Below, in pieces: positions 16,035-24,863 of a stretch of 64,000 bases of DNA. The notes under the pieces were generated by a model that ran no database searches, was not told where the DNA came from, and saw nothing but the letters and a program-made list of their open reading frames with translations. Source of the DNA: CALJFL01 sp036961205 (GTDB lineage Bacteria; Pseudomonadota; Gammaproteobacteria; Pseudomonadales; Halieaceae); the NCBI GenBank assembly GCA_036961205.1, contig JBALVI010000001.1:1302001-1366000 (forward strand), read 5' to 3'. The first letter of the stretch is position 1. Each line of letters starts with the position of its first letter. The position numbers and the translations under genes are program-made.

Positions 16035-18224
16035 ATGGCAGAGCGTTCGTTTGCCCACGAGGTATTAAAACTCAGGGCCGGAGAAGGGGATGTGTTCAAG
16101 GGCGAGGGGATTTTGGCGATCACCAAAGCCTTGCTGCAGTCCGGGGTGTCATACGTGGGCGGCTATCAGGGCTCTCCTATCTCCCATCTCATGGATGTGC
16201 TCAATGACGCTCAGGAAATTCTGGGAGAGTTAGGAGTACATTTCGAGGCCAGTGGCAGCGAAGCAACAGCGGCCGCTATGCTTAGTGCCTCTATCAATTA
16301 TCCACTGCGCGGCGCGGTTACCTGGAAGTCGGTAGTCGGCACCAATGTAGCTTCCGATGCCCTGTCTAACTTGGCATCCTGCGGGGTCACCGGTGGTGCC
16401 ATAGTTATTGTGGGCGAAGATTACGGTGAAGGTTCCAGCATTATGCAGGAACGCACCTACGCCTTCGCAATGAAAGCGCAAATGTGGCTATTGGATCCGC
16501 GGCCGAATCTCACCAGCATAGTAGATATGGTAGAAAAGGGCTTTCAGCTCTCGGAAGCCAGTAACACCCCGCTCTTTTACATGATGCGCATTCGCGGTTG
16601 TCATGTTACAGGCGAGTTTATCGCCCGCGATAATCGCGCGCCACAATTTAGCGATCGCAATCCGGTCACTCCCAATAGGGAGGCCGAAAAAATAATTCTC
16701 CCGCCGAATGTCTACCAGCATGAGCAGGATAAAATCGCTGAGCGGTTGCCAGCTGCTATTGAGTTTATCAAGCAGGAGAAGCTCAACGAGTTCTTTGACG
16801 GACGGCATAGTGAGCTGGGTATTATTGTTCAGGGCGGCTGTTACAACACAGTTATCAGGGCACTGCAGCGGCAGGGATTGTCTGATGTTTTCGGCAACGC
16901 GGATATTCCGATTTATGTCATGAATGTCGCCTATCCGTTGATCCCCGATGAGTTGGTGGAGTTCTGCGTCGGTAAAAAGCAGGTGCTGGTGTTGGAAGAA
17001 GGCCAGCCAGAGTATGTAGAACAGGGTATTAACACCGTTCTGCGTAGAGCGGATGTGCAGACCCGGATATTTGGTAAAGATGTTATGCCTATGGCGGGCG
17101 AGTATACCGGCCAGGCAATGCTGCTAGGCATTACCCGCTTCGTAGAGAGCGCAGGATTTGCTGGAATCACACTTCCTTTGAGTCTCGACCAGGTAGTGAG
17201 TCTGCAGTCCACGCTTAGCGATGATGATCACAATGCCCTGTTGGATAATGTGCCACCGCGGCCCTCGGGCTTGTGTACAGGTTGTCCAGAGCGGCCACTT
17301 TTTTCTGCGATCAAACAAGTCCAGCAAGAGCTTGGGCCCTTTCATATCAGTTCAGATATTGGCTGCCATTCCTTTGCCACTCTGGCACCGTTTAATTTAG
17401 GCAATACCATTATGGGCTATGGCCTATCCCTGGCCAGTTCATCAGCTATTCGTCATGCGCTGCCACACAAGGCCATCAGTATTATGGGTGACGGTGGGTT
17501 TTGGCATAATGGCTTAACCACCGGCGTCACCAGTGCGGTATTTAACAAGCACGACGGCATTTTAATTATTGTAGACAATGGTTATGCGGCGGCCACGGGT
17601 GGGCAGGATATTCCGTCTCTGGTGGAACCCAATAAAATTATCGCAACGACTATCGATTCTGATGCGTCTGTGCGGGACGACCAGCAGCCTATAGATGAAG
17701 CTTGTCGTGGTGCGGGGGTGAAGTGGATTCGCACCGTGAGCACCTACAGCATCGACACTATGAAGGACACGCTTCGAGACGCCTTAACGACCTCCGAGCC
17801 TGGCCTGAAAGTAATTATCGCCGAAGGCGAGTGCATGTTGAATCGACAGCGGCGAATCAAGCCACTGCTTAAAAAGTCGATTAGCGATGGTAAACGGACC
17901 ACGCGCGCCCGGTTTATGGTCGACAGCGAAACCTGTACCGGCGATCACGCCTGCATTCGAATCTCCGGTTGTCCTTCGTTGACCATAAAGCCGAATCCCG
18001 ATCCGTTACGGAAGGATCCGGTGTCTTACGTCGACAATAGCTGTGTAGGTTGCGGCGTTTGCGGTACCAACGCACATGCGGCCATTTTGTGTCCCTCTTT
18101 TTCCCGGGTTGATCTGGTGTATAACCCCAGCAGTTGGGATCGCTTCATAGGAGGCTTTCGTCTGTCAGTGATTGGCTGGTTCCAGGAGCGTGACGAGCGC
18201 AAGCGGGAGACGAGTGCACTGTGA
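16035..18224 (+). CDS. Indolepyruvate:ferredoxin oxidoreductase-like alpha subunit (TPP, Fe-S)
   Basis: A 729-residue thiamine-diphosphate enzyme of the 2-oxoacid:ferredoxin oxidoreductase superfamily, with the IorA domain order: N-terminal pyrimidine-binding domain (YVGGYQGSPISHLMD ~38-52), middle transketolase-like domain, TPP/Mg site GDGGFWHNG near residue 485 through ILIIVDNGYAAATGGQD, and a C-terminal ferredoxin-like domain. The Fe-S ligands include CVGCGVC (~670-676) with a distal CPS, and an atypical first set ETCTGDHACIRISGCPS (~630-646), where cysteines are spaced five residues apart. Family members oxidatively decarboxylate aryl 2-oxoacids to acyl-CoA. Isatinate is an aryl 2-oxoacid (2-aminophenylglyoxylate), so the product could be 2-aminobenzoyl-CoA; indolepyruvate to indoleacetyl-CoA is the alternative. 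It follows the cyclase gene by six bases. Confidence 0.88.
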   Translation: MAERSFAHEVLKLRAGEGDVFKGEGILAITKALLQSGVSYVGGYQGSPISHLMDVLNDAQEILGELGVHFEASGSEATAAAMLSASINYPLRGAVTWKSVVGTNVASDALSNLASCGVTGGAIVIVGEDYGEGSSIMQERTYAFAMKAQMWLLDPRPNLTSIVDMVEKGFQLSEASNTPLFYMMRIRGCHVTGEFIARDNRAPQFSDRNPVTPNREAEKIILPPNVYQHEQDKIAERLPAAIEFIKQEKLNEFFDGRHSELGIIVQGGCYNTVIRALQRQGLSDVFGNADIPIYVMNVAYPLIPDELVEFCVGKKQVLVLEEGQPEYVEQGINTVLRRADVQTRIFGKDVMPMAGEYTGQAMLLGITRFVESAGFAGITLPLSLDQVVSLQSTLSDDDHNALLDNVPPRPSGLCTGCPERPLFSAIKQVQQELGPFHISSDIGCHSFATLAPFNLGNTIMGYGLSLASSSAIRHALPHKAISIMGDGGFWHNGLTTGVTSAVFNKHDGILIIVDNGYAAATGGQDIPSLVEPNKIIATTIDSDASVRDDQQPIDEACRGAGVKWIRTVSTYSIDTMKDTLRDALTTSEPGLKVIIAEGECMLNRQRRIKPLLKKSISDGKRTTRARFMVDSETCTGDHACIRISGCPSLTIKPNPDPLRKDPVSYVDNSCVGCGVCGTNAHAAILCPSFSRVDLVYNPSSWDRFIGGFRLSVIGWFQERDERKRETSAL

Positions 18225-19702
18225 GCAAGTTGAATACCATTAATATGATCGCCGCCGCGTTGGGTGGAGAAGGCGGCGGTGTATTCACCAACTGGGTGAT
18301 TGATGTTGCCGAGCGTGAGGGCTGGTTGTGCCAGACCACCTCCTTGGCCGGTGTGGCCCAGCGAACCGGCGCGACAATCTATTACCTGGAGTTTTTCCCG
18401 CGAGAACAACTGGCTGAGCAAGCGCCAGTGATGTCTCTGTTTCCAGCACAGGGCGATATCGATATCGCTGTTGCCTCAGAGGTAGCAGAAGCCGCGCGCA
18501 TGGTGCAGCGGGGTTTTGTATCCGCAGAGCGAACAACATTAATTGCCTCTGATCATCGGGTTTACAGCATCGCTGAGAAATCCCAGCTCGGAGATGGCAC
18601 GACTGACCCACTGGCGCTGCAAGAAATTGCCGGTCGCTACGCCAAGGACTATATCCACTACGATATGCTGGCGTTGGCGAACAAACATAATTCAGTGATC
18701 TCCTCGGTTATGTTGGGTGCGTTGGCAGGCTCTGAAGTAATGCCATTCGCCAAGGCGACTTTCGAGGCTGTCATCACCGATACCGGCAAGGCAGTCGCAA
18801 CGAATTTGGCCGCATTTGAGGCGAGTTATCAGCGAGCAAGTTCTCGCGGGGTCGAGCAGTTTGAACCAGCGCCCAAGCCCGAAGATGTTCTGCCCAAAGC
18901 CAGTACCCCGGCCGGTGAGAAACTGCTGCAGCGTTTGCAGGAGTTTCCACAGTCCTGCCGTAAGAACCTCTATCACGGCGTCGAGAAATGTGTCGACTAC
19001 CAGGATTACGGCTATGCCCATCAGTATCTTGATGAGGTGAAAACAGTGTCGGCGCTGGATTCGGGAGATCATGAATATCGACTAACACAAGAAACGGCTC
19101 GCTATCTGGCGCTGTGGATGTGCTTCGAGGATATCCCCAGAGTGGCTCAGTTCAAGACTCGGGCTGTGCGTATGGAAAAAGTCCGTGAAGAGGTGAAGGC
19201 CGAAGAGGATCAGTTCTTTGATGTGACCGAGTTTTTCCGTCCCAGAGTGGAAGAAATGTCGGCGATGATGCCACCTGCAATTGGTAACTGGATGCTCAAC
19301 TCTGCAATGGCGCGCCGGTTTTTGAACCTGTTCACCGGCGGTAAACAACTGCGCACCAATACCGTGACCATTTTTCTCATGCTGCGCTTTATGGCGAGCT
19401 TGAAACGTTTTCGTCGCGGTATGTTGGGATTTCAACACGAACACGCGATGATCGCGCGCTGGCTGCAGGCCGTTCGTACGGCGGCTGAAAGTGATCCAGC
19501 GTTGGCTTACGAGCTAGCAGAGTGCGGGCGACTGGTTAAAGGCTATGGCGATACCAGAGCGCGGACTACTTCGCAGATGATTGAGATTCTTTCTCGTGTT
19601 GAAGGGCAGGGGACTGTGACGGCGGAACGTGTCGAGGATTGGCGTAAGACTGCCCTTGAAGATGATTCAGGTGATGCTTTCGGCCAGTCTATTGCTGCGT
19701 AA
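18221..19702 (+). CDS. Indolepyruvate:ferredoxin oxidoreductase-like beta subunit (long form)
   Basis: A 493-residue gamma/beta-type subunit that pairs with the preceding alpha subunit. The start is GTG 18221, overlapping the alpha stop codon by four bases (GTGA), so the two are coupled. The N-terminal catalytic-pair domain begins NMIAAALGGEGGGVFTNWVI, includes QTTSLAGVAQRTGATIYYLE (~40-59), and ends near 195. The rest (~200-493) is the extra C-terminal helical domain found in proteobacterial long-form subunits and absent from archaeal IorB. It is the last gene of the plus-strand unit and converges with the MaoC-like genes. Confidence 0.87.
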   Translation: MSKLNTINMIAAALGGEGGGVFTNWVIDVAEREGWLCQTTSLAGVAQRTGATIYYLEFFPREQLAEQAPVMSLFPAQGDIDIAVASEVAEAARMVQRGFVSAERTTLIASDHRVYSIAEKSQLGDGTTDPLALQEIAGRYAKDYIHYDMLALANKHNSVISSVMLGALAGSEVMPFAKATFEAVITDTGKAVATNLAAFEASYQRASSRGVEQFEPAPKPEDVLPKASTPAGEKLLQRLQEFPQSCRKNLYHGVEKCVDYQDYGYAHQYLDEVKTVSALDSGDHEYRLTQETARYLALWMCFEDIPRVAQFKTRAVRMEKVREEVKAEEDQFFDVTEFFRPRVEEMSAMMPPAIGNWMLNSAMARRFLNLFTGGKQLRTNTVTIFLMLRFMASLKRFRRGMLGFQHEHAMIARWLQAVRTAAESDPALAYELAECGRLVKGYGDTRARTTSQMIEILSRVEGQGTVTAERVEDWRKTALEDDSGDAFGQSIAA

Positions 19703-19760
19703 TCTTAAGTGGAGCCGGTCTAGTCGCCTAGGGTGTTAGCCGATAAGCAATGGCGGGTAT

Positions 19761-20261
19761 CTAAACGTTCCTCGATTCGGGATTTCGCTCCGCCAGAATA
19801 TCGATGGTGAAGCTCATCACCTTATTGTTGTACTGATTAAACGCCTCATTCCGACTCTTGATAATGCCCCACTTATCACGGACCACCTTATCTGACTTCT
19901 CGATAATCTCGTAAGTGTAGGTCAGCGTATGGCCGGGACGTACCGTCTCGTACCATTCCAGATCCTGCAGTCCCAGCCCTGCGCCATTGCGCCTACCGTC
20001 CTGCACGCCACGGGCAAAATGTTCCATGTAGTCGACCATCATGCGCATCCACATTGCTGTGAGGTGCCAGCCTGAGGCGATGAGTCCACGGTGGTAGGTG
20101 TCCAGCGCTGCTACCGGGTCGGTGTGGTAAATTTCTGGCGCATACTTTTTACCGAACTCTATTATTTCCAGTTCACTGAATGTGTGCGAGCCGAACACGT
20201 GAAATTCCCCGACTGGAATATCATCGAACCAGCGGCTACGTATAAATGGATTATTTTGCAT
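19761..20261 (-). CDS. MaoC-like hot-dog protein lacking the usual catalytic Asp
   Basis: A 166-residue single hot-dog-fold protein related to (R)-specific enoyl-CoA hydratases. The family's active-site segment normally reads D-x-(N/Q)-P-x-H; here it is YAPEIYHTD (~39-47), so the His is kept but the Asp position is Ala. The following GLIASGWHLTAMWMRMMVD segment is typical. It overlaps the other MaoC-like gene by 11 bases, which suggests a heterodimer in which only one subunit carries the complete catalytic pair. It is the last gene of the minus-strand unit that begins with the monooxygenase/reductase gene at 27942, separated from that unit's other genes by a 148-base gap. Confidence 0.82.
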   Translation of the reverse strand: MQNNPFIRSRWFDDIPVGEFHVFGSHTFSELEIIEFGKKYAPEIYHTDPVAALDTYHRGLIASGWHLTAMWMRMMVDYMEHFARGVQDGRRNGAGLGLQDLEWYETVRPGHTLTYTYEIIEKSDKVVRDKWGIIKSRNEAFNQYNNKVMSFTIDILAERNPESRNV

Positions 20262-20733
20262 TGCTCACCTCCGCTTTTTCGTGCGCGATTAGTAACCGAT
20301 TCTGTACCTTGATTACCGGCCTATCGTTCTGATTGCTGACCTCTACTGTGACATCGACGGTGCCCACGCCCGGCTGTCCAGACTCTGCTGCCCTGTCGGT
20401 GATACTGACCTGCGCGTTCAGGCTATCGTCTGCGAATACCGGTAACTTCCACCGCACTTCCTGTACCGAGGCAACGCCGAGAATGGCGATGTCTTTGGCG
20501 TGAAAGGTATCAGTTAACAGGCGCATCATCAGCGCAGATACCTGCCAGCCGCTGGCGCACAGGCCTCCAAAAATTGAGGCTTCCGCAGCTTCTTTATCCA
20601 GGTGGTAGGGCTGGGGATCAAATTCCGCTGCAAATTCGAGAATATCTTCCCGCGTTAGCATCAGCGATTCGGTGGTGTTGAAGCTGTCACCAATCTGCAA
20701 ATCTTGCCAGTAGAGCGCCATGTTGTGTTCCAT
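20251..20733 (-). CDS. MaoC-like (R)-hydratase family protein with intact Asp/His
   Basis: A 160-residue hot-dog-fold protein. The hydratase segment FDPQPYHLDKEAAE (~39-52) keeps both Asp and His, and GGLCASGWQVSALMMRLLTD follows as usual. The protein probably adds water across the double bond of an enoyl-CoA intermediate, possibly together with the Asp-less partner at 19761. ATG 20733 is given as the start, but ATG 20721 (MALYWQDLQIGDSF) fits the family N-terminus equally well and has GGAA six bases upstream. The gene lies 148 bases downstream of the PQQ dehydrogenase on the same strand. Confidence 0.85.
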   Translation of the reverse strand: MEHNMALYWQDLQIGDSFNTTESLMLTREDILEFAAEFDPQPYHLDKEAAEASIFGGLCASGWQVSALMMRLLTDTFHAKDIAILGVASVQEVRWKLPVFADDSLNAQVSITDRAAESGQPGVGTVDVTVEVSNQNDRPVIKVQNRLLIAHEKAEVSNAK

Positions 20734-20881
20734 GAAATTTCGAACATCGGATGATGGCGGTTGCGAAGTCTAGACGCAAGTCGGGGATTGGATAGGGTTT
20801 ACTGGGGAAGTGGCATCCAACGGCGAGTCCGGCCGGCAAGCACCAGGCTATTCGGACGGGACAAGCTAACCAGGGCTATGA

Positions 20882-22879
20882 CTATTGAGTCGCGCTATTC
20901 GCCAGATAAACAATATAAGCGCGAACGGCTTCCAGCTGGCGCTCGTCCAGGTCATCCGCAAAGCTTGCCATGCCGGCATTCTCGTACAGTCCTTCAAGAA
21001 CAATCCGCTTGAAATTGGCATGCGTTGCTGCCGACATTCTGCGCAGGTCCGGGAGCATGGGATCGCTGCCGTACATGCCGTGGCAACTGCCACAATTGCG
21101 CACGTACAACAGACGCCCTTCTTCGATCGTTGCTGCATCTGTAGTCAGTTTGGGCTGTTCGGGGATTGGGCCGCGTGGAGCCACGGTTGCTGGTAATGGA
21201 ACTTCGTCACCATCCAGTTTAAAGGCCAAAATTCTACCGGCGTTGCTGTACTGCAGCAGTGCCTCGTCGCCCCCTAGAGTATTAAACGCGGGGCCGCCCC
21301 AGCCAGCCATGAACGCTATGTACTGGGTATCGTCGACGCTGTAGCTAATGGGTGGTGCCATCATGCCGGTGCCAATCTGGATCTGTTTGAGGACCTTACC
21401 GCTGATGGCATCCAGCGCGTAGAACTCGCCGGTGGCGGTACCGTGAAAGACCAGACCACCGGCGGTGGCCAGAACGCCGCTGTTCCAGATGTTGGGCAGG
21501 GTCTGCTGCCATGCCAACTGCTGTTTGACCGGATCCCAGGCTTTCAGGAATCCACCGCTTTCCGGCAATTCCTGATCGCCGATTAAGGCGTCAAGATTCT
21601 CCGCACCATAGGTGAACCACTTGTCGTCGTGTTTGCTGTGTACCCAACCCGATTCTCGAGCAGAGAAGTAGACCAGACCGGTATCTGGATTAAAGGCCAT
21701 CGGTTGCCAGTTGTGACCTCCCGGTGGCGCTGGAAATACGTAACTGTCATTCTCGAAGTAATCGCCCAGGCCGGTTTCTACGGGTCGGCCGGTGTTGTGA
21801 TCAATATGGCTGGCCCAATTGGTGAATACATACTTTTCCGCCGATATAAGTTCTCCGGTGATCCTGTCGAGTACATAGAAGAAGCCGTTCTTGGGTGCCT
21901 GCATCAGCACTTTGCGGGTCTTACCTTTAATCTTCAGGTCGGCGAGGATCATGTGCTGGGTGGCAGTGAAGTCCCAGTTATCACCGGGGGTGGTCTGGTA
22001 ATACCAGGCCAGGCTACCAGTATCCGGGTTTAGTGCCAGAATAGAAGCCAGGAACAGGTTGTCGCCGCCAGCCGGACTGCGCTCATGTCTGGCCCACGGT
22101 GAACCGTTGCCTGTGCCGACGTAGAGTAGGTTCAGCTCGGCGTCATAGGCCATGGAATCCCACGCTGTTCCGCCGCCGCCAGTCCAGTCACGATCTTTAT
22201 CCCAGGTCTTGACGGCCTCTTCCAGTTCGGGATTTTCAAAGGGGCCCTTGGCTGATCCGGGAACGGTGAAAAATCGCCAGCGTTGGGCGCCGGTATCTAC
22301 ATCATATGCCGTCACATATCCGCGTACACCGTACTCGGCGCCACCGTTGCCGATGAGTACCATATCCTTGATGATGCGTGGTGCGCCGGTAATTGAGTAC
22401 CACAAATCCCGGTCCGTCAGGGTATTGATCTCCCAGGCGAGTTTGCCAGAGCTTGCTTCCAGAGCGATGAGGCGACCGTCCAGTGTGCCGGCGTAGACCT
22501 TGCCTTTATGCACCGCGACACCGCGGTTAACGACATCGCAACAAAGCTTCTTGGCCCAGGCGCGGGGAACCTTGGGGTCGTACTGCCAAAGTATCTTGCC
22601 GTTGGTCGCATCCAGCGCTATTACCCGGGACCAGGTCGTGGTGGTGTACATGATGCCGTCCACCACAATGGGGGTGGCTTCCAGCCCGCGATGGGACTGT
22701 GCGCTCTGTTCCCAGGCCAGGCCCAGGTTGGCAACGCTATCGCGGTTGATTTGATCGAGGCTGGAGTAACGGGTCTCCGCAGTGTCTTCACCGTGCAGTG
22801 CCCAGTCTTGATCACTGCCGGCCAGGGCAGATGACGTTACCAGTGCCAGTAACGCAAACAACCCCCGGAGCTTAAACAT
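20882..22879 (-). CDS. PQQ-dependent quinohemoprotein alcohol dehydrogenase
   Basis: A 665-residue periplasmic enzyme with a signal peptide (MFKLRGLFALLALVTSSALA). The eight-bladed propeller is recognised by W-docking repeats such as WYYQTTPGDNWDFTATQ, the vicinal disulfide CC (KKLCCDVVNRG) that stacks over PQQ, and segments GATPIVVDGIMYTTT-like EATPIVVDGIMYTTT. A C-terminal cytochrome c domain binds heme through CGSCH (in VRNCGSCHGMYGSDP, ~590-604), making it a type-II quinohemoprotein. It oxidises alcohols (possibly aldehydes) and passes electrons to periplasmic cytochromes. Its ATG overlaps the acyl-CoA dehydrogenase stop by one base, so it belongs to the CoA-ester operon although it acts outside the membrane. 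No PQQ biosynthesis genes are in the window. Confidence 0.9.
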   Translation of the reverse strand: MFKLRGLFALLALVTSSALAGSDQDWALHGEDTAETRYSSLDQINRDSVANLGLAWEQSAQSHRGLEATPIVVDGIMYTTTTWSRVIALDATNGKILWQYDPKVPRAWAKKLCCDVVNRGVAVHKGKVYAGTLDGRLIALEASSGKLAWEINTLTDRDLWYSITGAPRIIKDMVLIGNGGAEYGVRGYVTAYDVDTGAQRWRFFTVPGSAKGPFENPELEEAVKTWDKDRDWTGGGGTAWDSMAYDAELNLLYVGTGNGSPWARHERSPAGGDNLFLASILALNPDTGSLAWYYQTTPGDNWDFTATQHMILADLKIKGKTRKVLMQAPKNGFFYVLDRITGELISAEKYVFTNWASHIDHNTGRPVETGLGDYFENDSYVFPAPPGGHNWQPMAFNPDTGLVYFSARESGWVHSKHDDKWFTYGAENLDALIGDQELPESGGFLKAWDPVKQQLAWQQTLPNIWNSGVLATAGGLVFHGTATGEFYALDAISGKVLKQIQIGTGMMAPPISYSVDDTQYIAFMAGWGGPAFNTLGGDEALLQYSNAGRILAFKLDGDEVPLPATVAPRGPIPEQPKLTTDAATIEEGRLLYVRNCGSCHGMYGSDPMLPDLRRMSAATHANFKRIVLEGLYENAGMASFADDLDERQLEAVRAYIVYLANSATQ

Positions 22880-24048
22880 TACAGAGCTGCGAGGGACTGT
22901 TTGGCGATGATAGTTTGTTGCACCTCGGATGCACCTTCGTAGATTCGCAGTGAGCGAATGTCGCGGTAGAGAGATTCAACAATATTGCCTTTAGTAACAC
23001 CCTTACCTCCATGTAACTGCACTGCAGCGTCGATGACGAGCTGGGCAGCCTCGGTGGCGTGCAGTTTAGCCATTGCAGCCTCACGGGTTACCCGATCGGC
23101 GACACAGTCTTTGGTCCAGGCAGAACGATAGACCAACAGGGCGCTGGTATCTACTGCCACCGCCATATCCGACAGCTTGCCCTGTACCAGCTGTAAGTCG
23201 GAGAGGGTGCCGCCAAATAACTTACGCGTGCTGACGTGGGCCAGGGTTTCGTTCATCGCGCGCCTGGCCATCCCCAGTGCAGCGGCAGCAACGGTCGTGC
23301 GAAAAACATCCAGAGTCGCCATGGCGATACCAAAACCGCGACCTGATTCGCCGACCAGGCTGGACTTCGGAATACGGCAATCGGTGAGAGTCAGGGTGCC
23401 AAGTGGATGGGGTGCAACCAATTCGATGCGCTCTGTGACTTCAAACCCGGGGCTGCTGGCATCAACAATAAAGCAACTGATGCCCTTGGAGCCCGGCGCT
23501 TCACCGGTACGAGCGAAAACGGTGTAGAAGTCGGCAATCCCGGCGTTTGAGATCCAGGTTTTCTGGCCGTTGAGTACGTAGTCATCGCCGTCCAGAGTAG
23601 CAGTCATGGCCATGGCGGCTACGTCTGAGCCGGCTTCCGGTTCTGACAGTGCGAACGCAGAGAGTTTTTCGCCGACGGCTACCGGGCGTAGATATTCTTC
23701 TTGTTGGGCGGCGGTACCGAATAGTGAAATGGGTCCACTACCCAGGCCCTGCATGGCGAAAGCGAAGTCCGCCAGTGCGTGATGGCGGCCCAGAGTTTCA
23801 CGAATAATACACAGGCTGCGTACGTCGAGTTTCTCCGTGGCTCCCCCTGCACTGGCGGGAACTGCATAGCTGGTAAAGCCGGCTTTGCCGAGTGCCCTAA
23901 CGATACCGATACACGTACCGTCCAGATCCTCGTGCTCATTGGCAACCAGAGCCTCAATATTGTCGCTTGCCCAACTGTCGAGTTCGGCGGCCAGTTGGCG
24001 ATGGCTATCTTCGAGGAACGGCCATTGCAGAAAGCTGTTATCGGCCAT
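22879..24048 (-). CDS. Acyl-CoA dehydrogenase
   Basis: A 389-residue FAD enzyme of the acyl-CoA dehydrogenase family. Signature segments are AFALSEPEAGSDVAAM (~131-146) and WISNAGIADFYTVFART; the catalytic Glu is in LRIYEGASEVQQ (~371-382) and QLHGGKGV lies upstream. Length and domain order are standard. It should introduce a double bond alpha,beta to a thioester after ring reduction or opening. It shares a one-base TAATG overlap with the PQQ dehydrogenase and lies two bases after the hydratase gene. An IacA-type flavin oxygenase, which has the same fold, was considered; the intact Glu and standard motifs favour a dehydrogenase. Confidence 0.92.
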   Translation of the reverse strand: MADNSFLQWPFLEDSHRQLAAELDSWASDNIEALVANEHEDLDGTCIGIVRALGKAGFTSYAVPASAGGATEKLDVRSLCIIRETLGRHHALADFAFAMQGLGSGPISLFGTAAQQEEYLRPVAVGEKLSAFALSEPEAGSDVAAMAMTATLDGDDYVLNGQKTWISNAGIADFYTVFARTGEAPGSKGISCFIVDASSPGFEVTERIELVAPHPLGTLTLTDCRIPKSSLVGESGRGFGIAMATLDVFRTTVAAAALGMARRAMNETLAHVSTRKLFGGTLSDLQLVQGKLSDMAVAVDTSALLVYRSAWTKDCVADRVTREAAMAKLHATEAAQLVIDAAVQLHGGKGVTKGNIVESLYRDIRSLRIYEGASEVQQTIIAKQSLAAL

Positions 24049-24050
24049 GG

Positions 24051-24863
24051 TTAGTCTCCCTGGAAAACCGGTGATTCTTTGTTGACGAAGGCGTTATAGG
24101 CACGCACAAAATCTTCGGTTTGCATGCAAATAGCCTGGGCCTGCGCTTCAGCTTCAATGGCCTGGTCCACCGACATGTTCCATTCATACTGTAACTGGTT
24201 TTTAGTGATGCCGTTGGCAAAGGTAGGTCCCTTGGCGATTCGCGCAGCAGTCGCATTGGCATCCGCATGGGGATCTTCACTGATCTTGTTAAAGAATCCC
24301 CAGCGCTCACCTTCTTCAGCGCGCAGTGAGCGACCTGAATAAAGCAGATCACTCGCACGACCCTGGCCAATGATGCGCGGCAAAATGGCGCAGGCGCCCA
24401 TATCGCAGCCCGCCAAACCAACCCGGTTAAAGAGAAAGGCTACACCGGCGGTGTCACTGGCATAACGCAGATCACTACTCATGGCGATGATCGCGCCAGC
24501 GCCAGCACATACGCCTTCAACTGCGCTGATGATAGGCTGCGGACAGGCTCGCATGGCTTTCACCAGATCACCGGTCATGCGGGTAAATGCCATCAGCTCT
24601 TTCATATTCATTTTAGTCAGCGGGCCGATGATTTCGTGTACATCGCCGCCAGAGCAAAAATTGCCGCCGGCACCGCTTATGACTACCGCGTGGATATCAT
24701 CGGCGTAGACCAGAGCCCTAAACAGATCGCGCAGCTCGGCATAGGAATCAAAAGTCAGTGGATTTTTGCGTTCCGGTCGATTGAGGGTGATGTTGGCGAC
24801 GCCGTTGCCGGCTTCCCAGAGGAAGTGCTCGGCCTGATAATCGCTCATTGATGTTAACTGCAT
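24051..24863 (-). CDS. Enoyl-CoA hydratase/isomerase family protein
   Basis: A 270-residue crotonase-fold protein. The oxyanion-hole segments are GAGGNFCSGGDVHEI (~65-79) and AVEGVCAGAGAIIAM (~115-129). In the position of the second catalytic Glu the sequence reads RVGLAGCDMGACAILPRIIG, so the usual GLxPExGG is altered and simple syn-hydration may be modified. This GCDMGA variant is characteristic of the subgroup that accompanies 2-aminobenzoyl-CoA-type clusters, as far as I recall. It may act on a cyclic or oxo-substituted acyl-CoA. It starts at ATG 24863, overlapping the SDR stop by one base. Confidence 0.88.
   Translation of the reverse strand: MQLTSMSDYQAEHFLWEAGNGVANITLNRPERKNPLTFDSYAELRDLFRALVYADDIHAVVISGAGGNFCSGGDVHEIIGPLTKMNMKELMAFTRMTGDLVKAMRACPQPIISAVEGVCAGAGAIIAMSSDLRYASDTAGVAFLFNRVGLAGCDMGACAILPRIIGQGRASDLLYSGRSLRAEEGERWGFFNKISEDPHADANATAARIAKGPTFANGITKNQLQYEWNMSVDQAIEAEAQAQAICMQTEDFVRAYNAFVNKESPVFQGD

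Noticed and set aside
22879..24048. Acyl-CoA dehydrogenase homologue as IacA-type indoleacetate oxygenase
   Set aside because: The catalytic Glu (YEGASEVQ) and all standard dehydrogenase motifs are intact, and the gene sits among beta-oxidation-type genes; a plain acyl-CoA dehydrogenase is more likely.
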